From: Oscillibacter valericigenes
GTDB taxonomy: Bacteria; Bacillota; Clostridia; Oscillospirales; Oscillospiraceae
Direction of reading: 5' to 3'
Assembly (NCBI RefSeq): GCF_021531315.1
Contig: NZ_JAFBIQ010000003.1
Location: forward strand, 141,069 to 205,068
DNA length: 64,000 nt
The position numbers and the translations under genes were made by a program. Shown here in pieces: positions 8,662 through 19,759 of the stretch (the first letter of the stretch is position 1; the number at the start of each line of letters is the position of its first letter). A model generated the notes under the pieces. The model worked only from the letters and a program-made list of their open reading frames with translations, searched no databases and was not told the DNA's origin.

Positions 8662-11600
8662 TCACGCGCCCTCGGCGGGCGCGATGCTCTCGACCAGCTC
8701 GAGCGCCGCCTTGAGCGGCTCCTCGCCCTTTTCGAGCCGCAGCGCGAGCCGCGGCTCGGTGCCGGCGGAGAGCGTCAGCCGACGCTTGTTTCTGCCCATC
8801 GTGCACACGCGCATCACCGCCTCGACCGGCATCTCGCCGCCGAAGGTAAAGGTGATCGTGTCGCCGCGCTGGGAAATGTCGCGGATGCCCGCCGCGCACG
8901 CCTCGCCGCGCAGCATGGCGACGTCGAGCAGAGCGAGCGTGCTCGCCGGCGGCTCGCCGTAGCGGTCAAGCAGCTCGTCGAGCAGGTCCTGCGATTCCTC
9001 GCGCGTGCGCACCGCCGCGATGCGGCGGTAAATATCCATGCGCTGCTCGGGAGAGGGAATGTAGCTCTCCGGCAGGTTGGCCGAAACGGTCAGGTCCGCC
9101 GAGCAGTCCGTGCGGCTCGCCTTCTTCTCGCCGCGCTCCTCGAGCACGGCCTCCTCCAAAAGCTGCAGGTACATATCGTAGCCCACGCTCATCATGTAGC
9201 CCGACTGCTCGGGGCCGAGCAGGTTGCCCGCGCCGCGGATCTCGAGGTCACGCATCGCGATGCGGAAGCCCGAGCCGAACTCCGCGTATTCGCGGATGGC
9301 GGTCAGGCGCTTGGCAGCGACCTCGGTGAGGATCTTGCCCGGGCGGTAGGTCATATAGGCGTAGGCGCGGCGCGCGCTGCGCCCGATGCGCCCGCGAATC
9401 TGGTGGAGCTGGGCGAGGCCCAGCCGGTCCGCGTCCTCGATGATGAGGGTGTTGACATTCGGAATGTCGATGCCCGTCTCGATGATGGTCGTGCAGACGA
9501 GGATCTGCGCCTCACCGTCAGAGAACTGCTGCATCACATGACTCAGACCCTTTTCGTCCAGCTTGCCGTGCGCGACCGCGATGCGGGTCTCCTCGCCGAG
9601 CAGGGCTTTGAGCTGCGCGGCGCAGCGATCGATGGTCTCCACGCGGTTGTGCAGGTAGTAGACCTGTCCCCCGCGCGAAAGCTCGCGCCGGATGGCCTCG
9701 GCGATCACGCCCCAGTCGTGCTCGAGCACATAGGTCTGCACGGGCCGTCGGTCCTGCGGCGGCATCTCGATGGTGGACATATCGCGGATGCCCGAAAGCG
9801 CCATATTCAGCGTGCGCGGAATGGGCGTGGCGGAGAGCGTGAGCGTGTCCACCTGCTTGGAAAGCTCCTTGAGCTTTTCCTTGTGCGTCACTCCGAAGCG
9901 CTGCTCCTCATCGATGACGAGCAGGCCGAGATCCTTGAAGCGCAGACCCTTTTGCAGCAGCGAGTGGGTGCCGATGAGCAGGTCGATCCTCCCCTCCGCC
10001 GCGCTTTGTAAAATTTTCTTCTTCTGCGCCGGCGTCTTGAAGCGTGAGAGCACCTCGATCGTCACGGGAAAGCTGCGGAAGCGGTTGAGTGCGGTCGCGT
10101 AGTGCTGCTGAGCGAGCACCGTGGTCGGCACCAAGATGGCCGCCTGCTTGCCGTCGAGCACACATTTCATCACCGCGCGCAGCGCGACCTCCGTTTTGCC
10201 ATAGCCGACATCGCCGCAGAGCAGACGGTCCATCGGGAGAGGGCGCTCCATGTCGGCCTTGATCTCCGCGATGGCACGGAGCTGGTCGTCGGTCTCCTCG
10301 TAGTCGAAGGCGTCCTCAAACTCGCGCTGCCATGTGGAGTCCGGCGAAAAGGCGAAGCCCGGGCGGCGCTGGCGCTCGGCATAGAGCTTGATGAGCCCCT
10401 TGGCGAGGTCTTTCGCCGCCGCCTTGGCGCGCGATCTTGCCTTCGCCCAGTCTGTGCCGCCGAGCTTATTGAGACGGATGTGCTCGCCGTCCTCCCCGCT
10501 GCGGCTGCCGATGTACTTCGACACCATGTCGAGCTGCGTGGCGGGAACATACAGGCTGTCGCTGCCGGCGTAGGCGATCTTGATATAGTCCTTGTCTGCG
10601 CCGTCCACGCGGATGCGCTCCATGCCGACGAAGCGGCCGATGCCGTGTCGCTGGTGGACGACAAGGTCGCCCGGTGTCAGGTCGGTGTAGGAGTGCAGCT
10701 TCTGGCGGCTCGAATCCTTCTTCTGCCGCACGGTGCGCGGTGCCTTTCCGCCGACCGGCGCGGTGAGCTGGCCCTCGGTCAGAACGACGAGGTGCAGCTG
10801 CGGATATTCGCAGCCCGCGCTCAGCGCACCGAGACCGATGACGGCCTCGCCCGCGGCGGGCAGGGTTTCGTCCGCAAGGTCGAGCCGTGCCTTGATGCCA
10901 TGCTCCTCCAAAAGACGCTGCAAATTCCTCCCGCGCGTTTCGTTGCCGCAGAGTACCAGCACGCCGCTTCCCGCGGCAAGATAGTGCTCCATGTCCGCCG
11001 CGGCGGTCTCAAGGCTCCCGCCGTAGGACGGGAGCTGGCGGGCGTTGAGGCTCAAAAGCGCGCGCGGCGGCGCAAGATAGCGCGAGGTCGGCAGGCTGTC
11101 GCAGAAAACGAGCGGGAACCTCTCTTGAAGCTGCCGCGTCAGCTCGTCAAGGTCGAGTGCGAGCGCAGAAAACTGCCCCGCGAGCACGCCCTCCTCGAGC
11201 GAGATCTTTAAGTCCTCGCCCCATTCAAAGGCGCAGGCCCTGGCGCGCTCCATGATGCGGCTGCCCTCGCAGGCGAGCACGATCGCCTCCTCCGGCAGAT
11301 AATCCGCCGCGCACACTGCGGTCGGATAGGCAGCGGCGAGATAGCGGTCCATGCCGCCGAGCGGCAGATCCTCGCGCAGGCGTTCAATGTCCGCGCGGAT
11401 CGCTGCGGCGGTTTTTTCCGTTGCTTCCTTTTTCGCAAGCTGCGCGGCGGCGTGCTCCATGCGCGCGAGCATGGCGTCCCGTCCGCCCTCCGCGGCGAAG
11501 GGCAGCACCTCGGCCGCGGGCAGTACGATCAGCTCTTCGATGTTTTTCGTGCGGCGCTGGGTGGCAATGTCGAACTCGCCCATCGCGTCGATCTCGGTGT

Positions 11601-12189
11601 CGAAAAACTCCACGCGCACGGGTGTGCCCATCGGGGAGTAGACATCTAAGATACCGCCGCGCACGGCAAACTGCCCCGCGCCCTCGACCTGCTCACAGCG
11701 GGTGTAGCCCACGGCAGTCAGCCGTTCGGCGAGCATGCGCAGGTCGTGCTCCTCGCCGAGCCGGAGCGTCAGCACCGCGTCGCGCAGCGCCGCGCGCGGC
11801 AGAGTGCGCTGCAGCATACCGTCCACCGTTGCCACGACGACCATCGCTTTCCCAAACGCCAGACGGCACAGGGCACTCAGCCGCTCCTGCTCGAAGCTGT
11901 GGGAGGCCGACACGCGGTCGCGCAGCTGCCATTCCCGCGCGAAGAGCGCGGTCGGCTCCTCGCCCGTCAGTGCGGCAAGGTCGGCGGCCATGCGCCGCGC
12001 CTCCTGCTCGTCGGCACAGAGCACGACAAGGGGACGCTTCGTTTCCTCGCGCAGCGCCGCGCCGAGCAGTGCCCGATGTACGCCGCTCACGCCGCTCACC
12101 GCCGCGGGCCCCGTGCCGAAGCGAACGATCTCGCTCAGCTCGCGCAGCTCCGGCAGCGTCATCATCCGCCGGTTCAATTCCCGCATCAC
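8662..12189 (-). CDS. mfd: Transcription-repair coupling factor
   Basis: A 1175-residue ATP-dependent translocase that removes RNA polymerase stalled at DNA lesions and recruits UvrA. The order is UvrB-like N-terminal modules, the RNA polymerase-interaction domain, then RecG-like helicase motifs (GDVGYGKTEVALRA and DEEQRFG) and the C-terminal TRCF domain. The reading frame opens with GTG at 12189 followed at once by ATG at 12186. Both lie downstream of GGAGGGG, so either can be the start. The order glmU, prs, pth, mfd on this strand is the classical Firmicutes arrangement, although here mfd also has its own promoter. Confidence 0.96.
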   Translation of the reverse strand: MMRELNRRMMTLPELRELSEIVRFGTGPAAVSGVSGVHRALLGAALREETKRPLVVLCADEQEARRMAADLAALTGEEPTALFAREWQLRDRVSASHSFEQERLSALCRLAFGKAMVVVATVDGMLQRTLPRAALRDAVLTLRLGEEHDLRMLAERLTAVGYTRCEQVEGAGQFAVRGGILDVYSPMGTPVRVEFFDTEIDAMGEFDIATQRRTKNIEELIVLPAAEVLPFAAEGGRDAMLARMEHAAAQLAKKEATEKTAAAIRADIERLREDLPLGGMDRYLAAAYPTAVCAADYLPEEAIVLACEGSRIMERARACAFEWGEDLKISLEEGVLAGQFSALALDLDELTRQLQERFPLVFCDSLPTSRYLAPPRALLSLNARQLPSYGGSLETAAADMEHYLAAGSGVLVLCGNETRGRNLQRLLEEHGIKARLDLADETLPAAGEAVIGLGALSAGCEYPQLHLVVLTEGQLTAPVGGKAPRTVRQKKDSSRQKLHSYTDLTPGDLVVHQRHGIGRFVGMERIRVDGADKDYIKIAYAGSDSLYVPATQLDMVSKYIGSRSGEDGEHIRLNKLGGTDWAKARSRAKAAAKDLAKGLIKLYAERQRRPGFAFSPDSTWQREFEDAFDYEETDDQLRAIAEIKADMERPLPMDRLLCGDVGYGKTEVALRAVMKCVLDGKQAAILVPTTVLAQQHYATALNRFRSFPVTIEVLSRFKTPAQKKKILQSAAEGRIDLLIGTHSLLQKGLRFKDLGLLVIDEEQRFGVTHKEKLKELSKQVDTLTLSATPIPRTLNMALSGIRDMSTIEMPPQDRRPVQTYVLEHDWGVIAEAIRRELSRGGQVYYLHNRVETIDRCAAQLKALLGEETRIAVAHGKLDEKGLSHVMQQFSDGEAQILVCTTIIETGIDIPNVNTLIIEDADRLGLAQLHQIRGRIGRSARRAYAYMTYRPGKILTEVAAKRLTAIREYAEFGSGFRIAMRDLEIRGAGNLLGPEQSGYMMSVGYDMYLQLLEEAVLEERGEKKASRTDCSADLTVSANLPESYIPSPEQRMDIYRRIAAVRTREESQDLLDELLDRYGEPPASTLALLDVAMLRGEACAAGIRDISQRGDTITFTFGGEMPVEAVMRVCTMGRNKRRLTLSAGTEPRLALRLEKGEEPLKAALELVESIAPAEGA

Positions 12190-12290
12190 TTTCCCCTCCT
12201 TTCCGGCGCAGCGCGCAAAAGGGCGCAGTCCGCCCCGATAGGGGCGGTCTGTACCCGCACATATTGTTTTCGATGTTCTCTCAAAGGATC

Positions 12291-12330
12291 TCTCCTCCGG
12301 CAGTATACTACGCCGGAGGAGAAAAGTAAA
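12291..12330 (-). promoter_or_regulatory. mfd promoter embedded in an inverted repeat
   Basis: On the minus strand TTTACT (12325-12330) and TATACT (12302-12307) are 17 bases apart. The -10 lies in the loop of an exact 11-bp inverted repeat, TCTCCTCCGGC at 12291-12301 and GCCGGAGGAGA at 12312-12322. This can act as an operator or as an RNA hairpin if transcription reads through from pth. Confidence 0.6.
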
Positions 12331-12388
12331 TGAATGATAAACTTTTTTTGCGCGTTTGCGCGGCGCAGGATTTCGCTGCGCGAGCCGC

Positions 12389-12982
12389 TCAGTTGAATTT
12401 GTTCTGCGCCTCCGTCACGCCGCGCGAGATGATGCACTCCGCCGCGTCGAGCGCACGGTCGAGCGCCTCGTTCACGATCTTCTTCTCCTGCGCGGAGAAG
12501 GTGCCGATCACCCAGTCCACCATATCATAGTCGGGGTGGCTCGGCGCGCCGACGCCGACCTTTACGCGCGGAAAGACATCGGTGCCGAGATGCGCGATGA
12601 TGTTCTTGATGCCGTTGTGCCCGCCGGCGGAGCCGTTGGCGCGGATGCGCAGCTTGCCGAGCGGCAGCGAAACATCATCGTAGATGACGAGCACATGGTT
12701 GCTCGGAATTTTATAGAACCGCGCCGCCTCGCCCACCGCCTCGCCGGAGAGGTTCATATAGGTCTGCGGCATCATCAGCAGCACGCGCGCGCCGCCGAAC
12801 TCGATGAGCTCCGTGAGCGCGCGGAAGCGCAGGCGGTTGCAGCGAAGGTCCCGCTTTTCGATAAGCCGCTCGGCGGCCATAAAGCCGATGTTGTGGCGGG
12901 TATTTTCATACTGGCGGCCATAGTTGCCGAGGCAGACGAGCAGCCATTCCGCCGGACCTGTGACTTTTCTTCCAAAGAGCAT
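12389..12982 (-). CDS. pth: Peptidyl-tRNA hydrolase
   Basis: A 197-residue enzyme that frees tRNA from peptidyl-tRNA released by stalled ribosomes. The motifs CLGNYGRQYENTRHNIGFM, PQTYMNLSG and DDVSLPLGKLRIR are intact, including the catalytic histidine in RHNIG. The start at 12982 is preceded by GAGGG. A longer frame to 13057 overlaps the prs end and is not supported. It lies downstream of prs with a gap of about 55 bases, consistent with one transcript from glmU. Confidence 0.95.
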   Translation of the reverse strand: MLFGRKVTGPAEWLLVCLGNYGRQYENTRHNIGFMAAERLIEKRDLRCNRLRFRALTELIEFGGARVLLMMPQTYMNLSGEAVGEAARFYKIPSNHVLVIYDDVSLPLGKLRIRANGSAGGHNGIKNIIAHLGTDVFPRVKVGVGAPSHPDYDMVDWVIGTFSAQEKKIVNEALDRALDAAECIISRGVTEAQNKFN

Positions 12983-13037
12983 AGTGATCCCTCGTGCAAA
13001 AAAGAGCGGCTTTTTGCCGCTCTTTTTTGAAGTAATC

Positions 13038-14006
13038 TTAGTTGAACAGCTTCGCAATGGAGATCTCCTGATAGGTGCGCTCGATCGCCTCGGCGAACAT
13101 GGGCGCGACCGTCAGGTACTTGATGCGGGACTTGGCAAGCTCGCTCTCGCTGACGGGAGCGGGAATGGTATCGAGCAGAGCCAGCTCCTCGATGTTGCTG
13201 TGCTCCAAACGCTCGAGCGCGGGGCCGGAGAGCACGCCGTGGGACGCGCAGGCGTAGACCTTCTTCGCGCCGCCGACCTCGACGAGCGCCTTGGCGGCGT
13301 TGCAGAGGCTTCCTGCGGTATCGACCATATCGTCGAAGAGGATGCACTCGCAGCCCTCGACATCGCCGATGACATTCATGACCTCGCACTGGTTGGCCTT
13401 CTGGCGGCGCTTATCGACGATGGCAAGGTTCATGTGCAGCTTCTGCGCGAAAGTGCGGGCGCGGGCGACGGAGCCGACATCGGGGGAGACGACGACCATA
13501 TCCTCGCAGTGGGAGCCGAACTTCTTGGCATAGTAGTCGACAAAGACGGGGTTGCCGAAGAGGTTGTCCACGGGAATGTCGAAGAAGCCTTGGATCTGGC
13601 TGGCGTGCAGGTCCATGGTCAGCACGCGGTCCACACCCGCAGCGACGAGCATATTGGCGACGAGCTTGGCGGAGATGGGATCGCGGCTCTTGGCCTTGCG
13701 GTCCTGACGGGCGTAGCCGAAGTAGGGCATGACGGCGGTGATGCGGCCCGCGCTGGCGCGGCGGCAGGCGTCGACCATGATGAGCAGCTCCATCAGGCTG
13801 TCGTTGACGGGCTTGCAGGTGGACTGGATGAGGAACACATCGCTGCCGCGCACGGTCTCATACAGAGACACGGAGGCCTCGCCGTCCGCGAAGCGCTTGA
13901 CCTCGCTCTCGCCGAGCTTGGTGCCGATGATTTTGCAGATGTCCACTGCGAGCTTGGGGTTGGCGTTGCCGGTGAAGATCTTGATGTCCTTGCCGTGAGA
14001 GATCAT
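13038..14006 (-). CDS. prs: Ribose-phosphate pyrophosphokinase
   Basis: A 322-residue enzyme that makes phosphoribosyl pyrophosphate from ribose 5-phosphate and ATP for nucleotide, histidine and tryptophan synthesis. The motifs DLHASQIQGFFDIPVDNL and the PRPP loop LFDDMVDTAGS are intact. The ATG at 14006 is preferred over the ATG at 14015 because AGGAG lies about ten bases before 14006 but abuts 14015. It follows glmU after a 38-base gap, which is the usual partner in Firmicutes. Confidence 0.96.
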   Translation of the reverse strand: MISHGKDIKIFTGNANPKLAVDICKIIGTKLGESEVKRFADGEASVSLYETVRGSDVFLIQSTCKPVNDSLMELLIMVDACRRASAGRITAVMPYFGYARQDRKAKSRDPISAKLVANMLVAAGVDRVLTMDLHASQIQGFFDIPVDNLFGNPVFVDYYAKKFGSHCEDMVVVSPDVGSVARARTFAQKLHMNLAIVDKRRQKANQCEVMNVIGDVEGCECILFDDMVDTAGSLCNAAKALVEVGGAKKVYACASHGVLSGPALERLEHSNIEELALLDTIPAPVSESELAKSRIKYLTVAPMFAEAIERTYQEISIAKLFN

Positions 14007-14044
14007 GATTTTCATTCTCCTTTGGTATTTTTGTAATAAAGTTT

Positions 14045-15190
14045 TTACTTTTTCACATCTTTCTGCTTCTCGCGGCGCTCCGCCGCCCAACCATTTTTTA
14101 CAGTCTGCCGCGCACGGGCCAGCGCCAGCGCATCGGCGGGCACATCGTCCGTGATGGTGGAGCCGGCGGCGATATAGCTGCCCCTGCCCACTCTGACAGG
14201 CGCGATCAGGTTCGTGTTGCAGCCGATGAAGCTGTCATCCTCGATGGTGCAGCGGTATTTTTGAAAGCCGTCGTAATTCGTCGTGATCGTGCCGCAGCCG
14301 AAGTTGATGCGCTCGCCGCAGTCGCTGTCGCCGATGTAGGTGAGGTGCGAGATCTTCGTGCCGCTGCCGATGACGGAGTTTTTGATCTCCACGAAGTCGC
14401 CGACCTTCACATGGTCGCCGATGGTCGAGTTGGGGCGCACATAGGCAAAGGGTCCCACGCTCGTGTGGCTGCCGATCGTGCTCTCATTCGTCTGCGAGGC
14501 GTTGATCTCGGTATGATCGCCCACAACGCAGTCGCGCACCATGGCGTTCGGACCGATCGTGCAGTCCTCGCCGATCACCGTTTCACCCCGCAGGATCGTG
14601 CCGGGAAGAAGCGTCGTACCCGCGCCGATCTTCACGCGCGGGTCGATGTAGACGCTGTTCGTGTCCAAAACGATGACGCCGTTTGCAAGGTGCTTTTCCA
14701 TGATCTTCTGGCGGCACATCGGCTGCGCGGCGCGCAGCTCCTCCTCGTCGCCGACGGGCAGAAAGCCCTTGGAGATCTCGCAGCCCTTGGGGAAGGCCGC
14801 GAACGCGCCGTGCTCGCGCAGCACCTTACAGCACTCGCTCGCCGGCGCGGAATACACCGCGCCGCCGGAAAATACGCCCACGGGCAGCACCACGCCGTTG
14901 ACGATCAGGATATTGCCCTGCTCGCCGTCGAGCAGGCGCAAAAGCTCCTCGGCGTGCCGCGCGCCGTCAACAAAGGTGACCTCCGCGCCCTTGGGGATAA
15001 AGGGGCGCATGACCTCCTGCGCGGAAGCATCGGAGACAAGAAAAAGCCGCTCTATGCCGCCCCCGATCAGCTCCGCACACATCCAGGTCAGGATGGGGCA
15101 GAACAAAATGGGCTGCAGCATCAGCGGCGTCTTTTTTTCACTACAAGTGATATGATCCGGCATGAACAGCACGGCGATCTTCTGATCCAT
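14045..15190 (-). CDS. glmU: GlmU-like protein with intact acetyltransferase and degenerate uridyltransferase domain
   Basis: The protein has 381 residues, against about 455 for normal bifunctional GlmU. The C-terminal left-handed beta-helix is intact and carries the acetyl-transfer motifs SHLTYIGD (with the catalytic histidine) and TTNYDG, so glucosamine 1-phosphate acetylation is likely. The N-terminal domain is shortened by about 75 residues. It lacks the LAAGxGTRM nucleotide-binding loop, the GDTPL motif and the GYGR motif of the uridyltransferase. Loss of UTP transfer is inferred from these absences. The start at 15190 is preceded by GGGAGGG. The gene sits where glmU normally precedes prs, so it is the ancestral locus. 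A separate uridyltransferase should exist elsewhere. Confidence 0.85.
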   Translation of the reverse strand: MDQKIAVLFMPDHITCSEKKTPLMLQPILFCPILTWMCAELIGGGIERLFLVSDASAQEVMRPFIPKGAEVTFVDGARHAEELLRLLDGEQGNILIVNGVVLPVGVFSGGAVYSAPASECCKVLREHGAFAAFPKGCEISKGFLPVGDEEELRAAQPMCRQKIMEKHLANGVIVLDTNSVYIDPRVKIGAGTTLLPGTILRGETVIGEDCTIGPNAMVRDCVVGDHTEINASQTNESTIGSHTSVGPFAYVRPNSTIGDHVKVGDFVEIKNSVIGSGTKISHLTYIGDSDCGERINFGCGTITTNYDGFQKYRCTIEDDSFIGCNTNLIAPVRVGRGSYIAAGSTITDDVPADALALARARQTVKNGWAAERREKQKDVKK

Positions 15191-15349
15191 CGGACATTCC
15201 CTCCCTCGCGTTGACTCCATACTTACTGATATTATATCAAACCATTTCAAAAAATCCACCTTTTCCCGCATTTTTCCCAAAAACTTTTTCATAGACTGCA
15301 TGATTTCCTGCGATGCGCAAAATAATGTTGTGGAAAGGCTGTTTTATGG

Positions 15350-15378
15350 TTGATTTCGTAAACTTTAAGAGGTATAAT
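15350..15378 (+). promoter_or_regulatory. Promoter of the trmL-glycolysis unit
   Basis: TTGATT (15350-15355) and TATAAT (15373-15378) are separated by 17 bases, 36 bases before the trmL start. Confidence 0.75.
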
Positions 15379-15413
15379 AAGCAGACTTTCGGAAAAAGGC
15401 GGGAGGGTGGCTC

Positions 15414-15917
15414 ATGCTCAATATCGTGCTCGTCGAGCCGGAGATCCCGCAGAACTGCGGCAATATCGCGCGCACCTGCGCCGCCACCGGCGCGCGGCTG
15501 CATCTCGTCAAGCCCCTCGGCTTCGACATTTCCGACCGCGCGGTCAAGCGCGCGGGGCTGGACTACTGGCACCTTGTGAGCGTGAGCGTGTATGAAAACC
15601 TCGGCGACCTGTTCGCGCGGCATCCCGAGGCCGCGCAGGACTGCTGGCTCGCCACAACGAAGGCGCCGCAGGACTACTGCGAGGCGGAATTCCGCGAGGG
15701 CTGCTGGCTCTTTTTCGGCAAGGAAACGGCGGGACTGCCCGAGGATTTTCGGCTGGCGCACTACGAACGCTGCATCCGCCTGCCCATGCGCGCCGAGGCG
15801 CGCAGCCTGAACCTTTCCAATTCCGTCGCCATTCTGACCTACGAGGCCCTTCGCCAGCTCGGCTTTCCCGGGCTGAAGGGCATCGGTGAGATGGCGGAGC
15901 AAAAAGCCGATCCGTAA
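15414..15917 (+). CDS. trmL: tRNA (cytidine(34)-2'-O)-methyltransferase
   Basis: A 167-residue SPOUT-class methyltransferase that modifies the wobble base of leucine tRNAs. The N-terminal [14 protein letters not shown], the FGKETAGLP loop and the C-terminal [11 protein letters not shown] knot sequence are characteristic. The length matches the single-domain TrmL family. The ribosome binding site is GGGAGGGTGG. The gene is followed after 25 bases by pgk and probably shares its transcript. Confidence 0.93.
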   Translation: MLNIVLVEPEIPQNCGNIARTCAATGARLHLVKPLGFDISDRAVKRAGLDYWHLVSVSVYENLGDLFARHPEAAQDCWLATTKAPQDYCEAEFREGCWLFFGKETAGLPEDFRLAHYERCIRLPMRAEARSLNLSNSVAILTYEALRQLGFPGLKGIGEMAEQKADP

Positions 15918-15942
15918 ACTTTACCATAAAAGGAGCGTCATC

Positions 15943-17211
<1,269 letters not shown>

Positions 17212-17432
17212 GGGCTTTGTTCGCCCGCGCAGCGACGCGACCGAGCGACAGCGCAGGGAGCCGCGCGTCAGCGCGTGATCGGATCAGGGGCGTCCCCACG
17301 GGGGATGCTGCCGGGCGTAGCCTGTTTGCTGGATAAGTAATCGACTGCTGCGGCGCCGGCACGGGGCAGAACAGTGCTTTAATAAATATGTGTAACACAC
17401 TACATTGATCGTAGATTGGGAGAATATTTACC

Positions 17433-18206
17433 ATGAATCGCAGATACCGTAAAACCATCATCGCAGGCAACTGGAAAATGAACAAGACGGCCACCGAGAC
17501 TAAGCGCTTCGCCGAGGAATTCAAGGCGCTGCTGCCCAAGACCAAGTGGTGCGACATCGTTGTGTGCGTACCGGGCGTGGACATCTCCGCCGCCGTGCGC
17601 GCCTTTAAGGACAGCCGCGTCGCCGTCGGCGCACAGAACCTCTTCTACGAGGACCACGGCGCCTACACCGGTGAGGTCAGCGCCGAGATGCTGCGCGACC
17701 TCGGCGTGAAATATGTCATCGTCGGCCACAGCGAGCGCCGTGCCATGTTCGGCGAGACCGACGCCATCGTCAATAAAAAGGTCCACGCCGCGCTGAACGC
17801 CGGCCTCAACCCCATCGTCTGTGTGGGCGAGAGCCTTGACCAGCGCGAGATGGGCGTGACGATGGAGCTCATCGCCCTGCAGGTCAAGTCCGCGCTCGCT
17901 GGCGTGGCGGCAGAGAATGTCCGCCGCTGCGTCATCGCCTACGAGCCCATCTGGGCCATCGGCACCGGAAAGACCGCCACCGGCGCGCAGGCTGCCGAGG
18001 TCTGCACCTTCATCCGCGCCACCATCCGCGCCATGTACGGCGCGCGCATCGCCCGCTCCGTCACCATTCAGTACGGCGGCTCGATGAACCCCGCCAACGC
18101 CGCGGAGCTGCTCAGCCACGAGGACATCGACGGCGGTCTCATCGGCGGCGCGTCGCTCGACGCAGGCAAGTTTATGGACATCGTCAACGCAGCCAATCAG
18201 GGCTGA
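17433..18206 (+). CDS. tpiA: Triosephosphate isomerase
   Basis: A 257-residue TIM-barrel enzyme that interconverts dihydroxyacetone phosphate and glyceraldehyde 3-phosphate. The N-terminal GNWKMNK, the catalytic histidine in VGHSERR, the catalytic glutamate in AYEPIWAIGTG and the phosphate-binding QYGGS and GGLIGGASL loops are intact. It lies between pgk and gpmI, forming the lower glycolytic block. A GGGAG box precedes the start. Confidence 0.97.
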   Translation: MNRRYRKTIIAGNWKMNKTATETKRFAEEFKALLPKTKWCDIVVCVPGVDISAAVRAFKDSRVAVGAQNLFYEDHGAYTGEVSAEMLRDLGVKYVIVGHSERRAMFGETDAIVNKKVHAALNAGLNPIVCVGESLDQREMGVTMELIALQVKSALAGVAAENVRRCVIAYEPIWAIGTGKTATGAQAAEVCTFIRATIRAMYGARIARSVTIQYGGSMNPANAAELLSHEDIDGGLIGGASLDAGKFMDIVNAANQG

Positions 18207-18224
18207 TCGAAAGGAGTAATTTCC

Positions 18225-19739
18225 ATGAATAAAACTCCCACTGTTCTGATCATCATGGACGGCTTCGGCCTGAGCGATGAGACCCGCGGCAACGCCGTGC
18301 GCGGCGCAAACACGCCCGTGCTCGATCGCCTGAACCGCGAGTACGCCAACACGCAGCTCTCGGCCTCCGGCCTTGATGTGGGTCTCCCCGCCGGTCAGAT
18401 GGGCAACAGCGAGGTCGGCCACACCAACATCGGCGGCGGCCGCGTGGTGTTTCAGGATCTGCCGCGCATCTCCCGCGCCATTGAGGACGGCACCTTCTTT
18501 GAAAATCCCGCCTACTGCGCCGCGATGGACGCCTGCCTTGAAAAGGGCTCGGCGCTGCACCTCTATGGCCTGCTCTCCAACGGCGGCGTCCATTCCACCG
18601 TTGAGCATGTCTGGGCGCTTTTGAAGATGGCCTCCATCAAGGGGCTCAAGCGCGTGTATCTCCACTGCTTCCTCGACGGGCGCGATGTTTCGCCCACCTC
18701 CGGCGCGGACTTTGTCGCCGAGGCGCAGAAAAAGTGCGCCGAGCTGGGTGTCGGTAAGATCGCGACCGTCATGGGCCGCTACTACGCCATGGACCGCGAC
18801 AAACGCTGGGAGCGCCTCGAGCGCGCCTACGATGCGATGGTCTATGGCGAGGGCATCCAGAACGCCGATCCCGTTGCCGCCATCAAGGAATCCTACAAAA
18901 ACGGCGTGACCGACGAGTTTGTGGAGCCCATCGTCTGCGACAAGGCGGGCACGATCTCCGACAACGACTCCATCATCTTCTTCAACTACCGCCCCGACCG
19001 CGCCCGTGAGATCACCCGCGCCTTTGTCGACCCCGCGTTTGACGGCTTCCAGCGCGAGTATTTCCCCGTCACCTATGTCTGCAACACCGAGTATGACGCC
19101 ACGATGCCGAATGTGCAGGTCGCCTTCCCGCGCATCACGATCCGAAACGGTCTCGGCGAATACCTCGGCAAGCTCGGTCTCACGCAGCTGCGCATTGCGG
19201 AGACGGAGAAGTACGCCCATGTCACCTTCTTCTTTAACGGCGGCGTGGAGGCCCCCTACCCCGGCGAGGACCGCGTGCTCGTCGCCTCACCGAAGGTGGC
19301 AACCTACGATCTCCAGCCCGAAATGAGTGCGCACGAGGTCACCGAAAAGTGCGTCGAGCGCATCGAGTCCGGCGCCTACGATGTCATCATCCTCAACTTT
19401 GCCAACTGCGACATGGTCGGCCACACCGGCAACTATGAGGCCGCCGTTAAGGCGGTCGAGACCGTGGACGGGTGCGTGGGCAGGGTCGTGGACGCGACGC
19501 TCAAGATGGGCGGCATCGCCATGATCACCGCCGACCACGGCAACGCCGAGCAGATGCTGCAAGCCGACAGCGACAGCCCCATGACCGCGCACACCACGAA
19601 CCCCGTGCCCTTCATCCTCTGCGGCGCGGGCAGCGAGCTGCGCGAGGGCCGTCTTGCCGACATCGCCCCGACCATCCTCGATGTGATGGGGCTTGAGCAG
19701 CCCGAGGAAATGGACGGCAGGAGCCTGATCATCCGCTGA
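18225..19739 (+). CDS. gpmI: 2,3-bisphosphoglycerate-independent phosphoglycerate mutase
   Basis: A 504-residue alkaline-phosphatase-fold mutase that converts 3-phosphoglycerate to 2-phosphoglycerate and depends on manganese. The metal ligand MDGFG is at the N-terminus, and the phosphoserine is in GNSEVGHTNIGGG. The C-terminal ADHGNAE and TAHT metal sites are intact. It begins 19 bases after tpiA with an AAAGGAG box and ends before a strong terminator, so it closes the operon. Confidence 0.97.
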   Translation: MNKTPTVLIIMDGFGLSDETRGNAVRGANTPVLDRLNREYANTQLSASGLDVGLPAGQMGNSEVGHTNIGGGRVVFQDLPRISRAIEDGTFFENPAYCAAMDACLEKGSALHLYGLLSNGGVHSTVEHVWALLKMASIKGLKRVYLHCFLDGRDVSPTSGADFVAEAQKKCAELGVGKIATVMGRYYAMDRDKRWERLERAYDAMVYGEGIQNADPVAAIKESYKNGVTDEFVEPIVCDKAGTISDNDSIIFFNYRPDRAREITRAFVDPAFDGFQREYFPVTYVCNTEYDATMPNVQVAFPRITIRNGLGEYLGKLGLTQLRIAETEKYAHVTFFFNGGVEAPYPGEDRVLVASPKVATYDLQPEMSAHEVTEKCVERIESGAYDVIILNFANCDMVGHTGNYEAAVKAVETVDGCVGRVVDATLKMGGIAMITADHGNAEQMLQADSDSPMTAHTTNPVPFILCGAGSELREGRLADIAPTILDVMGLEQPEEMDGRSLIIR

Positions 19740-19759
19740 GCGGCATAAAATCCATAGAG

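Noticed and set aside
8572..12333. Long plus-strand frames opposite mfd
   Set aside because: Same antisense effect; all conserved motifs are on the minus strand.
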